Shown here in pieces: positions 1 through 8,241 of a stretch of 64,000 bases of DNA (positions are counted from its first letter, which is position 1; each line of letters begins with the position of its first letter). A program made the translations under genes and the position numbers. A model generated the notes under the pieces. It saw only the letters and a program-made list of their open reading frames with translations. It was not told where the DNA came from and ran no database searches. This stretch comes from Chitinophagaceae bacterium (lineage in GTDB: Bacteria; Bacteroidota; Bacteroidia; Chitinophagales; Chitinophagaceae), in NCBI GenBank assembly GCA_023957125.1, contig JAMLHL010000001.1, forward strand, positions 310,001 through 374,000, in the 5' to 3' direction.

Positions 1-1
1 A

Positions 2-2143
2 AAAGAATACAACATCGTAAGAAGTCCCAAAAGTTACAATTCCCAGATTGGGGTACCGCTCAGCGTTTGGCAGATGAACGCCACCCACACACTCGGGATA
101 TTTGAAGCCGGCATTTCGGAACCGGGAGAGATGCAGGCGCTTCAAAATATTATCCGCCCTACCATCGGGGCGCTTACCCATATCGGCGAGGCACACAGTG
201 AGAATTTTGAAACCCTCGGGCAGAAGATAGAAGAGAAACTCAAATTGTTTGAAAACGTGGAGTGGATGGTTGCCAACGGGGATGATGAAAGAGTAAAAAG
301 CCTGATCCTTCGTGCAGGATTGCCCTGCCTGTTTTTTGGGGAAGCGGAAAACAACGAAGTGCGGATAACGGGTATAGAAAAAAAGAAAGAAACAACCATT
401 ATACAGATAGAGGTTGTAGCGCCACCCGGCGATGGCCAACCGGCGGAGAGAACCACTAAAGGCGCGGCAGAAGAAGGGGTAAAAGAACGAATCCGTGTTG
501 AATTGCCTTTTACGGATAAGGCCGCCATTGAAAATGCCATCACTTGTTGCTGTATTTTATGGCGTCTCGGGCTTCCCGCTCCTGTTATCGCCGAAAGGAT
601 CCGCCGGCTGAAGCCCGTGAGTATGCGCCTTGAAATGAAAACCGGCATCAACCATTGCTCGGTGATCAACGACAGTTATATTGCCGACCTCAGTTCGCTG
701 AGCATTGCGCTTGATTTTCTTCAGCAACAGCAGCAACACAGCCGGCACACTGTAATCCTCTCCGATGTTTATGAAACAGGATTACCAAAAGACCAGCTCT
801 ACCGTGAAATAGCCAATGCCCTGCAGCAAAAGAAAACAGACCGTTTTATTGGCATCGGACCTGAGATACTGCAGCGCCAACCCCTGTTTCGCCAGGCCTG
901 TGCGGATACAGCTTTTTTCCCTTCCACGGAAGATTTCCTGCAGCAATTCCGCAGCAGCGGTTTTCACAATGAAACCATTCTGGTAAAGGGCGCCCGGTCT
1001 TTCGGCTTCGAACGCATCAGCGCCCTGCTGGAACAAAAAGCCCACCAAACGGCCCTGGAGGTCAATTTATCTGCCCTCATTCACAATCTCAAACAATACC
1101 AGCAACGGTTGGGTCCTTCCACCAAAATAATGGCCATGGTAAAAGCTTTTTCCTATGGCAGCGGAAGTTTTGAAATAGCGAATATCCTGCAGTTCCACGG
1201 GGTGGATTACCTGGCGGTGGCGTATGCAGATGAGGGGGTGGAACTACGGAAAGCCGGTATCAGCCTTCCTATTATGGTGATGAACCCCGAAGAAAGAGGC
1301 TACCCTGCTATCACGGAATACAACCTGGAGCCCGAGCTTTTCTCTTTCAGCCTGTTGTCTTCCTTCAAAACCTTTTTGCAGCAACAGGGCTTGCAGCACT
1401 ACCCCGTGCACCTGAAGATAGACACGGGGATGCACAGGCTGGGATTTGAATTGGGTGAAATAGCCGCTCTTGCCCAACAACTGTCTGAAAACAACCTGAT
1501 GGTCATTCAATCCGTATTCAGCCATCTCGCGGGGAGCGAAGACCCCGCGCTGGATGATTTCACCCGGATCCAGGCCGAACGATACCTGGAAGCCTGTTCT
1601 GCTTTGCAATCCGCATTAAATTATCCCTTTATCCGTCATCTTGCCAATTCGGCGGCGATCATCCGCCACCCCGGTTTACATTTTGATATGGTACGCCTTG
1701 GCATAGGATTATACGGCGTTGACAGCAGCGCCTCGGGAAAGCTTGACCTCAGAGAGGCGGCAACATTAAAAACCACTATTGCGCAGATCAAAACTTTAAA
1801 AGCGGGTGAAACGGTTGGCTACAATCGCAGGGGCATGATTAACAAAGAAAGCCGGATCGCCACCATTCGCCTGGGTTACGCCGATGGCTACCGGCGTAAC
1901 TTAAGCAATGGCGTGGGAAAGGTAATGGTGAACGGCCGCATGGCGCCGGTAGTGGGAAGTATAGCAATGGATATGACCATGATTGATATTACCGGCATTC
2001 CCGGCGTAAAAGAAGAAGATGAAGTGATCATTTTTGGGGAGGAACTACCGGTAACGCAACTTGCACTCTGGGCAAAAACCATCCCTTACGAAATTATGAC
2101 AGGCATCTCCCAACGGGTTCAGCGAACGTATTTCGAGGAATGA
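2..2143 (+). CDS. murF-alr: Bifunctional MurF ligase / alanine racemase (5' end outside window)
   Basis: Two peptidoglycan enzymes in one chain. The N-terminal half is the MurF type (UDP-MurNAc-tripeptide:D-Ala-D-Ala ligase) and the C-terminal half is a PLP alanine racemase that makes D-alanine. The reading frame is open back to base 2 and already reads SPKSYNSQIGVPLSVW before the first ATG at 74, so the gene starts left of the window and the MurF P-loop is missing from view. Numbering from that ATG, the MurF part runs to about residue 340. The racemase part has MVKAFSYG with the PLP lysine at about residue 357, then RLGYADGYRR and VGSIAMDMT. This fusion is known in Bacteroidota. The family is very likely; the true start cannot be seen. 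Confidence 0.93.
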   Translation, partial: KEYNIVRSPKSYNSQIGVPLSVWQMNATHTLGIFEAGISEPGEMQALQNIIRPTIGALTHIGEAHSENFETLGQKIEEKLKLFENVEWMVANGDDERVKSLILRAGLPCLFFGEAENNEVRITGIEKKKETTIIQIEVVAPPGDGQPAERTTKGAAEEGVKERIRVELPFTDKAAIENAITCCCILWRLGLPAPVIAERIRRLKPVSMRLEMKTGINHCSVINDSYIADLSSLSIALDFLQQQQQHSRHTVILSDVYETGLPKDQLYREIANALQQKKTDRFIGIGPEILQRQPLFRQACADTAFFPSTEDFLQQFRSSGFHNETILVKGARSFGFERISALLEQKAHQTALEVNLSALIHNLKQYQQRLGPSTKIMAMVKAFSYGSGSFEIANILQFHGVDYLAVAYADEGVELRKAGISLPIMVMNPEERGYPAITEYNLEPELFSFSLLSSFKTFLQQQGLQHYPVHLKIDTGMHRLGFELGEIAALAQQLSENNLMVIQSVFSHLAGSEDPALDDFTRIQAERYLEACSALQSALNYPFIRHLANSAAIIRHPGLHFDMVRLGIGLYGVDSSASGKLDLREAATLKTTIAQIKTLKAGETVGYNRRGMINKESRIATIRLGYADGYRRNLSNGVGKVMVNGRMAPVVGSIAMDMTMIDITGIPGVKEEDEVIIFGEELPVTQLALWAKTIPYEIMTGISQRVQRTYFEE

Positions 2144-2230
2144 GTTTCCAAAAAACTAAATTTCCCTTTTTTCATGCTTTCAAACTTCGCTACCTTAACA
2201 TCCTGTATCTGAAAAAAATATAGTTATAGT

Positions 2231-3469
2231 ATGAACAAGCGTTTTTCTTCTCTGTCAGGTGTATCATTATTAATCCTTTTGGCAATGGCTTGTAATGCTC
2301 CTCAATCACCCGACACTCCGGCATCTCCGGAATTTCAAAAAGGCAGTTACGGATATGATGTTGCTTTTTTAAAAAAACATCTGGATCATCCTATTGAATT
2401 ATGGAACGAAGACGGAGCCAGGATATTGGTTTCGGCCAACTACCAGGGACGGGTGATGACCAGCAGCACCAACGGCGACACCGGCAACAGTGCGGGCTGG
2501 ATCAACTACGACCTGATCGCCTCAGGGCAATTGAAACAACAGTTCAACCCGGTGGGAGGTGAAGAACGTTTCTGGATAGGCCCCGAAGGCGGGCAATATT
2601 CTTTTTATTTTAAAAAAGGAGACTCCTTCAATATCCGGCACTGGCAGGTGCCCCCCGTTATAGATACCGTTCCCTACCAGGTAACCCATTCGGACAGTAC
2701 CAGTGTAGAGTTTTCACAAGCAGCCACGCTCACAAATTACAGTGGAACGGAATTCAATATGTTCATCAACCGGAATATCAGGCTGCTGACCAAAGACGAT
2801 GTAAACCGGCGTTTACAAAATACAACGATTCCGGATGGGGTGAAATGGGTGGCTTACGAATCTGAAAACATTATAAAAAACACGGGAGAAAATTCCTGGA
2901 CCAAAGAAAACGGGTTAATCTCCATCTGGCTGCTGGGCATGTTTACCCCGTCAGATGAAACCGTGGCCATCATTCCTTTTCATCAGCAACCCCATCTGAG
3001 GAATTATATTACCGACAATTATTTTGGGAAGATACCGGCAGATCGCCTGATCGCGAAAGACAGCGTATTGTTGTTGAAATGCGACGGAAAACATCGCAGC
3101 AAACTGGGCTTGTCGCCTGTTATCGCCAAACCGCTGGCAGCCAGTTTTGATTTCAAAAGAAACATGCTCACCATTATCTTCTTTGACATTGATCCCGAAG
3201 GAGATTATGTAAATGCCAAATGGGAACTTCAAAAGGAGCCGTATAAAGGAGATGTTGTAAACGCTTATAACGACGGACCCCTCGAAGACGGCTCCCAGTT
3301 AGGTCCTTTTTACGAACTGGAATCCTCTTCCGCGGCAAAAGCCCTGCAGCCCGGAGAAACCCAGGTTTACCGCCAGGCCACCTGTCATTTTGAAGGCGAT
3401 TATGCGGCCTTGAAATCGTTGGCGCAAAACCTGCTGGGAGTGGATCTGGACCAGGCTAAGATGCCCTGA
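2231..3469 (+). CDS. Predicted lipoprotein, DUF6786-like
   Basis: A 412-residue protein with a lipoprotein signal (hydrophobic stretch, then LAMAC with the lipidation Cys at about residue 21), so probably membrane-anchored and facing the periplasm. The rest is soluble and beta-rich, with no catalytic motif that I recognise. It resembles the Bacteroidota DUF6786 family by overall pattern (early WNEDGARILVSANYQGRVM, and EERFWIGPEGGQYSFYF), but that assignment is from memory. It starts 87 bp after murF-alr and ends 62 bp before the FAH-family gene on the same strand, so co-transcription is possible. The function is unknown. The ATG start fits the signal peptide. Confidence 0.8.
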   Translation: MNKRFSSLSGVSLLILLAMACNAPQSPDTPASPEFQKGSYGYDVAFLKKHLDHPIELWNEDGARILVSANYQGRVMTSSTNGDTGNSAGWINYDLIASGQLKQQFNPVGGEERFWIGPEGGQYSFYFKKGDSFNIRHWQVPPVIDTVPYQVTHSDSTSVEFSQAATLTNYSGTEFNMFINRNIRLLTKDDVNRRLQNTTIPDGVKWVAYESENIIKNTGENSWTKENGLISIWLLGMFTPSDETVAIIPFHQQPHLRNYITDNYFGKIPADRLIAKDSVLLLKCDGKHRSKLGLSPVIAKPLAASFDFKRNMLTIIFFDIDPEGDYVNAKWELQKEPYKGDVVNAYNDGPLEDGSQLGPFYELESSSAAKALQPGETQVYRQATCHFEGDYAALKSLAQNLLGVDLDQAKMP

Positions 3470-3531
3470 TCCAAAGAAAAATGAACACCCTGACAACCGG
3501 ATGATTTTAAAATAATATAAAAAAAATACGG

Positions 3532-4389
3532 ATGAAACTTTACAAAACACGGAAAGGAAACATACTGGAACACGAAGGAGCATATTACAATACCAATGCA
3601 GATTTTGACGCTTTAATAAACAGGGATGGTCTTTATGAACACCTCTTGCAATCGCTTCCGAACTTTTCGAGATTGTCAGAGAACGAAGCGGCAGCGTTTA
3701 AAAACGATCCGGCGCTGGCGCCTATCGGCAACCAGGAAGTATGGGCGGCAGGCGTAACATATATGCGTAGCCGCGATGCCAGGATGGAAGAGTCGAAAGA
3801 ATCGGGCGGCGCCACTTTTTACGATAAAGTATATGTAGCGGAACGTCCCGAACTGTTCTTTAAATCGCTTCCGCACCGGGTAGCCGGACATGCGGAAGAC
3901 TTGTATATCCGCCGGGACTCCACCTGGAACGTACCGGAGCCCGAACTTACTTTATACATCAACAGCGCCGGCAACATCCAGGCCTATACCGCAGGCAATG
4001 ATATGAGCTCAAGAAGTATCGAAGGTGAAAACCCGTTATATCTCCCCCAGGCAAAAACCTATGAAAGAAGCGCCGCCCTGGGGCCCTGCCTCTATATCCC
4101 AAAAAATCCCATTGATCCTGCTACTTCCATCAGCATGAGTATCCTCCGCAGCGATGAACCGGTGTTCGAAGGAACCATCAGCATCAACATGATGAAAAGG
4201 ACGCTTCCGGAACTGGCTGAATTTCTATTCAGGGCAACGGATTTTCCGCATGGTTGCTTCTTAATGACCGGTACCTGCCTGGTTCCCGAAAACGATTTCA
4301 CCCTTCATGAAAACGATATCGTAAACATCCGTATAGACGCTATCGGTACGCTGTCTAACCGGATCATTTACAAGCCGGCGAAGAAGTAA
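3532..4389 (+). CDS. Fumarylacetoacetate hydrolase family protein
   Basis: A 285-residue FAH-fold protein. Enzymes of this family cleave or dehydrate 2-keto acids and related compounds using one divalent metal. The metal-binding acidic pattern is visible: [12 protein letters not shown] followed by [21 protein letters not shown]. Length and motif order resemble the group that includes 2-keto-3-deoxy-sugar acid dehydratases and 2-keto-4-pentenoate hydratases. The substrate cannot be read from the sequence, and no sugar-acid genes lie beside it. It is the last gene of the left-hand forward cluster and is followed by a strong hairpin before the convergent sdaA. Confidence 0.88.
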   Translation: MKLYKTRKGNILEHEGAYYNTNADFDALINRDGLYEHLLQSLPNFSRLSENEAAAFKNDPALAPIGNQEVWAAGVTYMRSRDARMEESKESGGATFYDKVYVAERPELFFKSLPHRVAGHAEDLYIRRDSTWNVPEPELTLYINSAGNIQAYTAGNDMSSRSIEGENPLYLPQAKTYERSAALGPCLYIPKNPIDPATSISMSILRSDEPVFEGTISINMMKRTLPELAEFLFRATDFPHGCFLMTGTCLVPENDFTLHENDIVNIRIDAIGTLSNRIIYKPAKK

Positions 4390-4430
4390 AATATTTTCAG
4401 CCTTATTCAAAAGAATGCCGGCGCTCTCAG

Positions 4431-4481
4431 ATCGCTGCGGTACCGACCCTCATACTTCGGGTGCTGACCGCAGCGATTTTC
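4431..4481 (+). terminator. Intrinsic terminator after the FAH-family gene
   Basis: ATCGCTGCGGT at 4431-4441 pairs perfectly with ACCGCAGCGAT at 4467-4477 (11 bp), followed by TTTT. It sits between convergent genes and abuts the stop codon of sdaA. The T run is present only in the forward direction. The 25-nt loop is large, so efficiency is uncertain. Confidence 0.6.
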
Positions 4482-5904
4482 AACACTCCTTCAACCCCAG
4501 CGGGATGTTTATGGCCAGCCCTCCTTCTGAAGTTTCTTTATATTTCTGGTTCATATCAATAGCCGTGTTCCACATGGTTTTAATTACCGCGTCCAAAGAA
4601 ACCTTTGCGAAATCGGGGGTGCTTTGCAGCGCCAGTTGGGAAGCCGTAATGGCTTTTATGGCGCCCATGGTATTTCTTTCAATACAGGGAATTTGCACCA
4701 GCCCTTTAATCGGGTCGCAGGTCAACCCGAGATGATGTTCCATGGCTATCTCCGCAGCCATCAGCGCCTGTTTCTGGGTTCCGCCCATCACTTCGGTCAG
4801 CGCAGCAGCAGCCATTGCAGAGGAAACGCCGATCTCGGCCTGGCAGCCACCCATAGCCGCCGAAATGGTAGCGCCTTTTTTGAAGAGGCTTCCTATCTCC
4901 GAAGCCGTTAACATAAACCGGATGACATTGTCTTCGGAATCGCCCTCACAAAAAACAATGAAATACAGTAGTACCGCGGGAATCACGCCCGCAGCGCCAT
5001 TGGTGGGAGCCGTAACCACCCTGCCAAAAGAAGCATTCACCTCGTTCACGGAAAGCGCCCAACAACTTACCCAGTCGAGGATATAATTAAACGCTGCTCC
5101 TCCTTCTTTTATAGCTTCCACCCATGAAGCGTAATCCCGGTAGGTTCTCCCCTGCAAGAGCCGCTTGTTTAAAGCAGCGGCTCTGCGTTTTACATTCAAT
5201 CCACCCGGCAGCACACCGCTTTCCCCGCATCCCCTGTAAACACATTCCTTTATCACTTCATAAATCCGCAAGATTCTTCCACGCGTTTCCTCCTCCGGTC
5301 GCCAGGCATTTTCATTTTCCATCACCACCTCGTAAATACTCAGTCCCTTCATGCACCAATGCAGGAGATCGGAAGCCGTATTAATAGGAAAGGGCAATTG
5401 CACTTCATCGCGATGCACTACCTCCCCTCCTTCCTGCTTTACAAATCCGCCTCCTATTGAATAATAGGTTTCCCTGTGCGCTTCCCCGTTCAGCAGGCTT
5501 GCCGAAAAAGTAAGCGCGTTGGGGTGAAAAGGAAGACTTTCCTTCATCAGAAATACAATATCCTCATCAGGGTTAAAGGAAACTTCACGCCTACCCCCTA
5601 AGTTTATTTTATTTTTAAGGGCGATGGTATGGATGTAGGAATCAATCTGATCCACGGCAAAAGTCTCCGGATCTTGGCCGCTTAGCCCCAGTTGCACGGC
5701 GATATCGGTACCGTGCCCTTTACCGGTTTTGGCCAAAGAACCATACAGCAGCACCTGCAGCGATGCCACCTGGCCCAGGAGTTTCAATTCAGCCAGCCTG
5801 GCCGTAAAAAGCTGAGCAGCCCGCCAGGGGCCCAAAGTATGAGAGCTGGACGGACCGACGCCTATTTTAAACATGTCAAAAATGGAAATGGCTTCGTGGG
5901 GCAA
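4480..5904 (-). CDS. sdaA: L-serine ammonia-lyase, single-chain iron-sulfur type
   Basis: Converts L-serine to pyruvate and ammonia with an oxygen-sensitive [4Fe-4S] cluster. The N-terminus has the family motif [15 protein letters not shown]. Three likely cluster cysteines are in [16 protein letters not shown] and IPCIERN. The protein ends in LKEC, so the last residue is a cysteine. In the characterised Legionella enzyme the C-terminal cysteine caps the cluster (tail-in-mouth), and this one could do the same. Length (474) suits the fused alpha-beta form. The start used is TTG at 5904; no in-frame ATG precedes MFKIGVG at 5874, and family alignment favours the longer TTG form. Confidence 0.93.
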   Translation of the reverse strand: MPHEAISIFDMFKIGVGPSSSHTLGPWRAAQLFTARLAELKLLGQVASLQVLLYGSLAKTGKGHGTDIAVQLGLSGQDPETFAVDQIDSYIHTIALKNKINLGGRREVSFNPDEDIVFLMKESLPFHPNALTFSASLLNGEAHRETYYSIGGGFVKQEGGEVVHRDEVQLPFPINTASDLLHWCMKGLSIYEVVMENENAWRPEEETRGRILRIYEVIKECVYRGCGESGVLPGGLNVKRRAAALNKRLLQGRTYRDYASWVEAIKEGGAAFNYILDWVSCWALSVNEVNASFGRVVTAPTNGAAGVIPAVLLYFIVFCEGDSEDNVIRFMLTASEIGSLFKKGATISAAMGGCQAEIGVSSAMAAAALTEVMGGTQKQALMAAEIAMEHHLGLTCDPIKGLVQIPCIERNTMGAIKAITASQLALQSTPDFAKVSLDAVIKTMWNTAIDMNQKYKETSEGGLAINIPLGLKEC

Positions 5905-6009
5905 GTCAATTAATTTCCTATAAAGATAAAGGCTTTGAGCCGGAAAGCGGCGTTGGAATATCTAACCCCCGGATAGCTTTCCGGTACCCTGATGCCGGTT
6001 TTTATGCAA

Positions 6010-6513
6010 TCACTCCACTCCCACAAGATCGAGAACAAATACCAGGATGGAGTTGGCAGGAATAACCACATTCCCGTTTTCATCTGTGCGGTTTTTATTG
6101 CCATAAGCCAGACTGGGGGGAATAAACAATTGAATGCGCCCTCCTTCATTAATGTATTTAAGCCCTTTCTGCCATCCCGTAATCAATCCGCCCAAATAAA
6201 AAGTAACAGGATCTCCTTCCGTTTCGTCAAAAACTACGCCATTAACCAGAGAACCCGTATAATGGACGGTGATCTGCGAACAAACATCCGGTGTTTTACC
6301 CGACCCTTCATTATCAATTACGTAATATACGCCGGAGGCATCTTTCTGCGCTGTTATTCCTTTGTTGCTGAGGTATTGTTCCACCAGCGCCGTTTCACTT
6401 TCCGGAGCTTCTATATTTGATTCCCGGTAGGGGCACTCCGCTTCTTTTTTTGAACAGGAACTCAGGGCAAAAACAAAGGCAATAATAACACTAAAAACAT
6501 ACATTTTTCTCAT
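6010..6513 (-). CDS. FKBP-type peptidyl-prolyl isomerase lipoprotein
   Basis: A 167-residue protein. A lipoprotein signal ends at LSSC (Cys about 20), then a short linker, then one FKBP domain: ITVHYTGSLVNGVVFDET, ITGWQKGL, FIPPSLAYGN, FVLDLVGVE. It catalyses cis-trans isomerisation of X-Pro bonds during folding and is probably tethered in the periplasm. Upstream of it (downstream on the map, 6564-6887) lies a small membrane protein in the same direction. The core pocket residues (Y, F, D, I, Y) are present, so it is likely active. sdaA follows after about 105 bp. Confidence 0.92.
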   Translation of the reverse strand: MRKMYVFSVIIAFVFALSSCSKKEAECPYRESNIEAPESETALVEQYLSNKGITAQKDASGVYYVIDNEGSGKTPDVCSQITVHYTGSLVNGVVFDETEGDPVTFYLGGLITGWQKGLKYINEGGRIQLFIPPSLAYGNKNRTDENGNVVIPANSILVFVLDLVGVE

Positions 6514-6563
6514 ACTATCTTTCTTTAGCAGCTATAACTTAAACATTTCCAAAATATTATCAC

Positions 6564-6887
6564 TCAATGATCCGCCGTGTCTTTTTCCGACTCCCGCTTC
6601 AATTCGAGATAATGTTGCTCATTCATTTCCCATTTGTGCCGTTTGTTGAAGATGGAGAAGAAAACGGCTATGGCAAGTACGGCGATAAGCAGCACCAGGG
6701 GGCTGGATTGCGCATTGCCCACCATAACGGCTCTTTTGTGCCAGCCCGAGAAATAATTCAGAAGGATGGGCAAAGCGAGTACCAGCCCCAGCGGCAAACC
6801 CATCATCAACTGGTAAAGGGTCTTTTTCTGCCGAAGGCGATTGTGTTCCCAATACTCCATAAAAGCCCTGTCTTTTTCACTCAGCAT
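6564..6887 (-). CDS. Small two-helix membrane protein
   Basis: About 107 residues from the ATG at 6887: a charged N-terminus (LSEKDRAFMEYWEHNR), two hydrophobic helices (LPLGLVLALPILL and LVLLIAVLAIAVFF), then a charged tail. The frame is open further upstream to 7037, but that extension would overlap the divergent HU-domain gene and carries no membrane or domain signal, so I use the internal ATG. I recognise no family. It precedes the FKBP gene by 50 bp and probably shares its transcript. Confidence 0.65.
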   Translation of the reverse strand: MLSEKDRAFMEYWEHNRLRQKKTLYQLMMGLPLGLVLALPILLNYFSGWHKRAVMVGNAQSSPLVLLIAVLAIAVFFSIFNKRHKWEMNEQHYLELKRESEKDTADH

Positions 6888-7065
6888 ATACAACAGATTT
6901 GAGGAGGCAAATATACGAAGGTTAACAACCCCGTGAAAAACAGAAACGCCATTTTCCTTTTCACGTCCCACTTCAAATCGCAAATGACATTCTTTAATCC
7001 CGATATTTTTGTAACTTGTGATTCTGTACTTGCACATTATTCCTTACTCTAAAACGGCCAGGATC

Positions 7066-7989
7066 TTGAAGATTGCACAATTATTAGGACAATACCTGCT
7101 CCAAAACAAAAAAATGCAACTGGAGGGGATTGGAGAATTCGTATTGGATAATTTTTATGAAAACCCTTTTGAGCATGAAAAAGGGAAAATCCGGCTTCCT
7201 GATAACGCTATTCATTTTGTACCCGACAAAAAAACACCTGAAGATGCAGGGCTGATTGCCTTTATTGCCGGCCAGACGGGGAAATTAAAATCTCTCGCTT
7301 CATCCGACCTTGAAGATTACCTTGATATAGGGAAACAATTACTAAATGTAAGTAAGCAGTTTTACATTGAGGGGCTGGGCACTTTGTTCCTGGATGATCA
7401 CAACGAATATGATTTTGTGCAAGGCAATGCCTTAATAGCTGCATCTCCTGCAGAAGAAGCCCATCACAAGAAATACACTTTTAAAAAGGAAGAGCGACCG
7501 GACGATATCTCTTTTGAGGGCGGTTATCAAAAGCGGGCTAAGTCCACTGTCAATACCTTACGAAGAGCGCTCATCATTTTCGCATTGGTTTTAGGTCTTA
7601 CCATCCTCGGAGGGGTAGTCTATTATTTCACCCGGGAATGGCAGTTCAACAAGAGCCAGCCAACCAATGTGCTGGAAAACATCCGGCCTGTGATCCCCGA
7701 GCAGAAGTCCGCCAATGCCGATTCTTCAGCATCGGGCGCGGATAGTTTGAATACGTTCCTCCAAACCGGCAACAGCTACAAGGTGATCATAGAAACTTCC
7801 AAACGGCAAAGAGCGCTGAGCAGGTACGAAGAAATATTGAAAATGGGGCACGACGTGCACCTCAGCACGACGGATTCCCTCACTTTTAAGCTGTACACCA
7901 TAATAACGGGGCCCTTAGCCGACACCGCACGCAGCCGTGATTCCATCAGTATCTTTTTCGGACGTCCGGCAAGAATTGAGTTGGAATAA
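7066..7989 (+). CDS. HU-like (CCDC81-type) domain protein with one membrane helix
   Basis: About 307 residues. The N-terminal ~150 residues resemble the tandem bacterial HU-CCDC81 domains of Bacteroidota (IAQLLGQYLLQNKK, LEGIGEFVLDNF, later FYIEGLGTLFLDD). A single membrane helix (LIIFALVLGLTILGGVVYYF) follows, then a linker and a C-terminal domain of the SPOR type (YKVIIETSKRQRALSRYEEI, LYTIITGPLADTARSRDSI). It probably links a cytoplasmic DNA- or protein-binding head to peptidoglycan. Possible starts are GTG 7018, TTG 7066 and ATG 7114. I chose TTG 7066 because family members typically begin MKIAQLL. The right edge of this gene is the left border of the accessory island. Confidence 0.8.
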   Translation: MKIAQLLGQYLLQNKKMQLEGIGEFVLDNFYENPFEHEKGKIRLPDNAIHFVPDKKTPEDAGLIAFIAGQTGKLKSLASSDLEDYLDIGKQLLNVSKQFYIEGLGTLFLDDHNEYDFVQGNALIAASPAEEAHHKKYTFKKEERPDDISFEGGYQKRAKSTVNTLRRALIIFALVLGLTILGGVVYYFTREWQFNKSQPTNVLENIRPVIPEQKSANADSSASGADSLNTFLQTGNSYKVIIETSKRQRALSRYEEILKMGHDVHLSTTDSLTFKLYTIITGPLADTARSRDSISIFFGRPARIELE

Positions 7990-8009
7990 ATCCGGCGGAA
8001 GCCGGCCCG

Positions 8010-8056
8010 TCACAATCAAAACCTGTCTGGTTTCGGTTAGAAAATCAGGGGTTTAT
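8010..8056 (+). repeat. Diverged copy of the mazEF-flanking repeat (island left edge)
   Basis: About 45 bases align with the 130-bp repeats at 13567 and 14381: AAAACCTGTCTGGTT, then TCGGTTAGAA, then TTATGAGCGC at matching spacing. The second palindrome arm is not conserved here. It lies 20 bp after the HU-domain gene, where the composition begins to change. Confidence 0.6.
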
Positions 8057-8209
8057 GAGCGCGCAGGCCGGCTGACCAATTGGGTTTTCCCACTCCAAAC
8101 TTTATTTATTCCCGGGTTTGAAGAAATAGGCTACCGGATCGGTTGGGTTCTATTCGCTGAAAGAATACGACTGTATGAAATCCACAAAAGATGTAAATTC
8201 GCTTTTAAG

Positions 8210-8241
8210 CGCTTATAAACGATTGTAAGTGTTTATAAGCG
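8210..8241. repeat. Perfect 11-bp inverted repeat, 10-bp spacer
   Basis: CGCTTATAAAC at 8210-8220 and GTTTATAAGCG at 8231-8241 are exact reverse complements. A near-palindrome GCTTTTAAGC sits directly to the left at 8201-8210. No gene is adjacent. The layout could be an operator or a recombinase core, but no protein in view ties it to either. Confidence 0.6.

Noticed and set aside
142..669. Long minus-strand frame opposite murF-alr
   Set aside because: Composition is that of an antisense shadow of a clear enzyme gene; no domain, no signal.
5940..5984. 9-bp hairpin CCGGAAAGC / GCTTTCCGG between the FKBP and sdaA genes
   Set aside because: Good stem but a 27-nt loop and no T run in either direction; not called as a terminator.
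7937..8218. Frame after the HU-domain gene
   Set aside because: Begins inside that gene in another frame and runs through the diverged repeat; no protein character.
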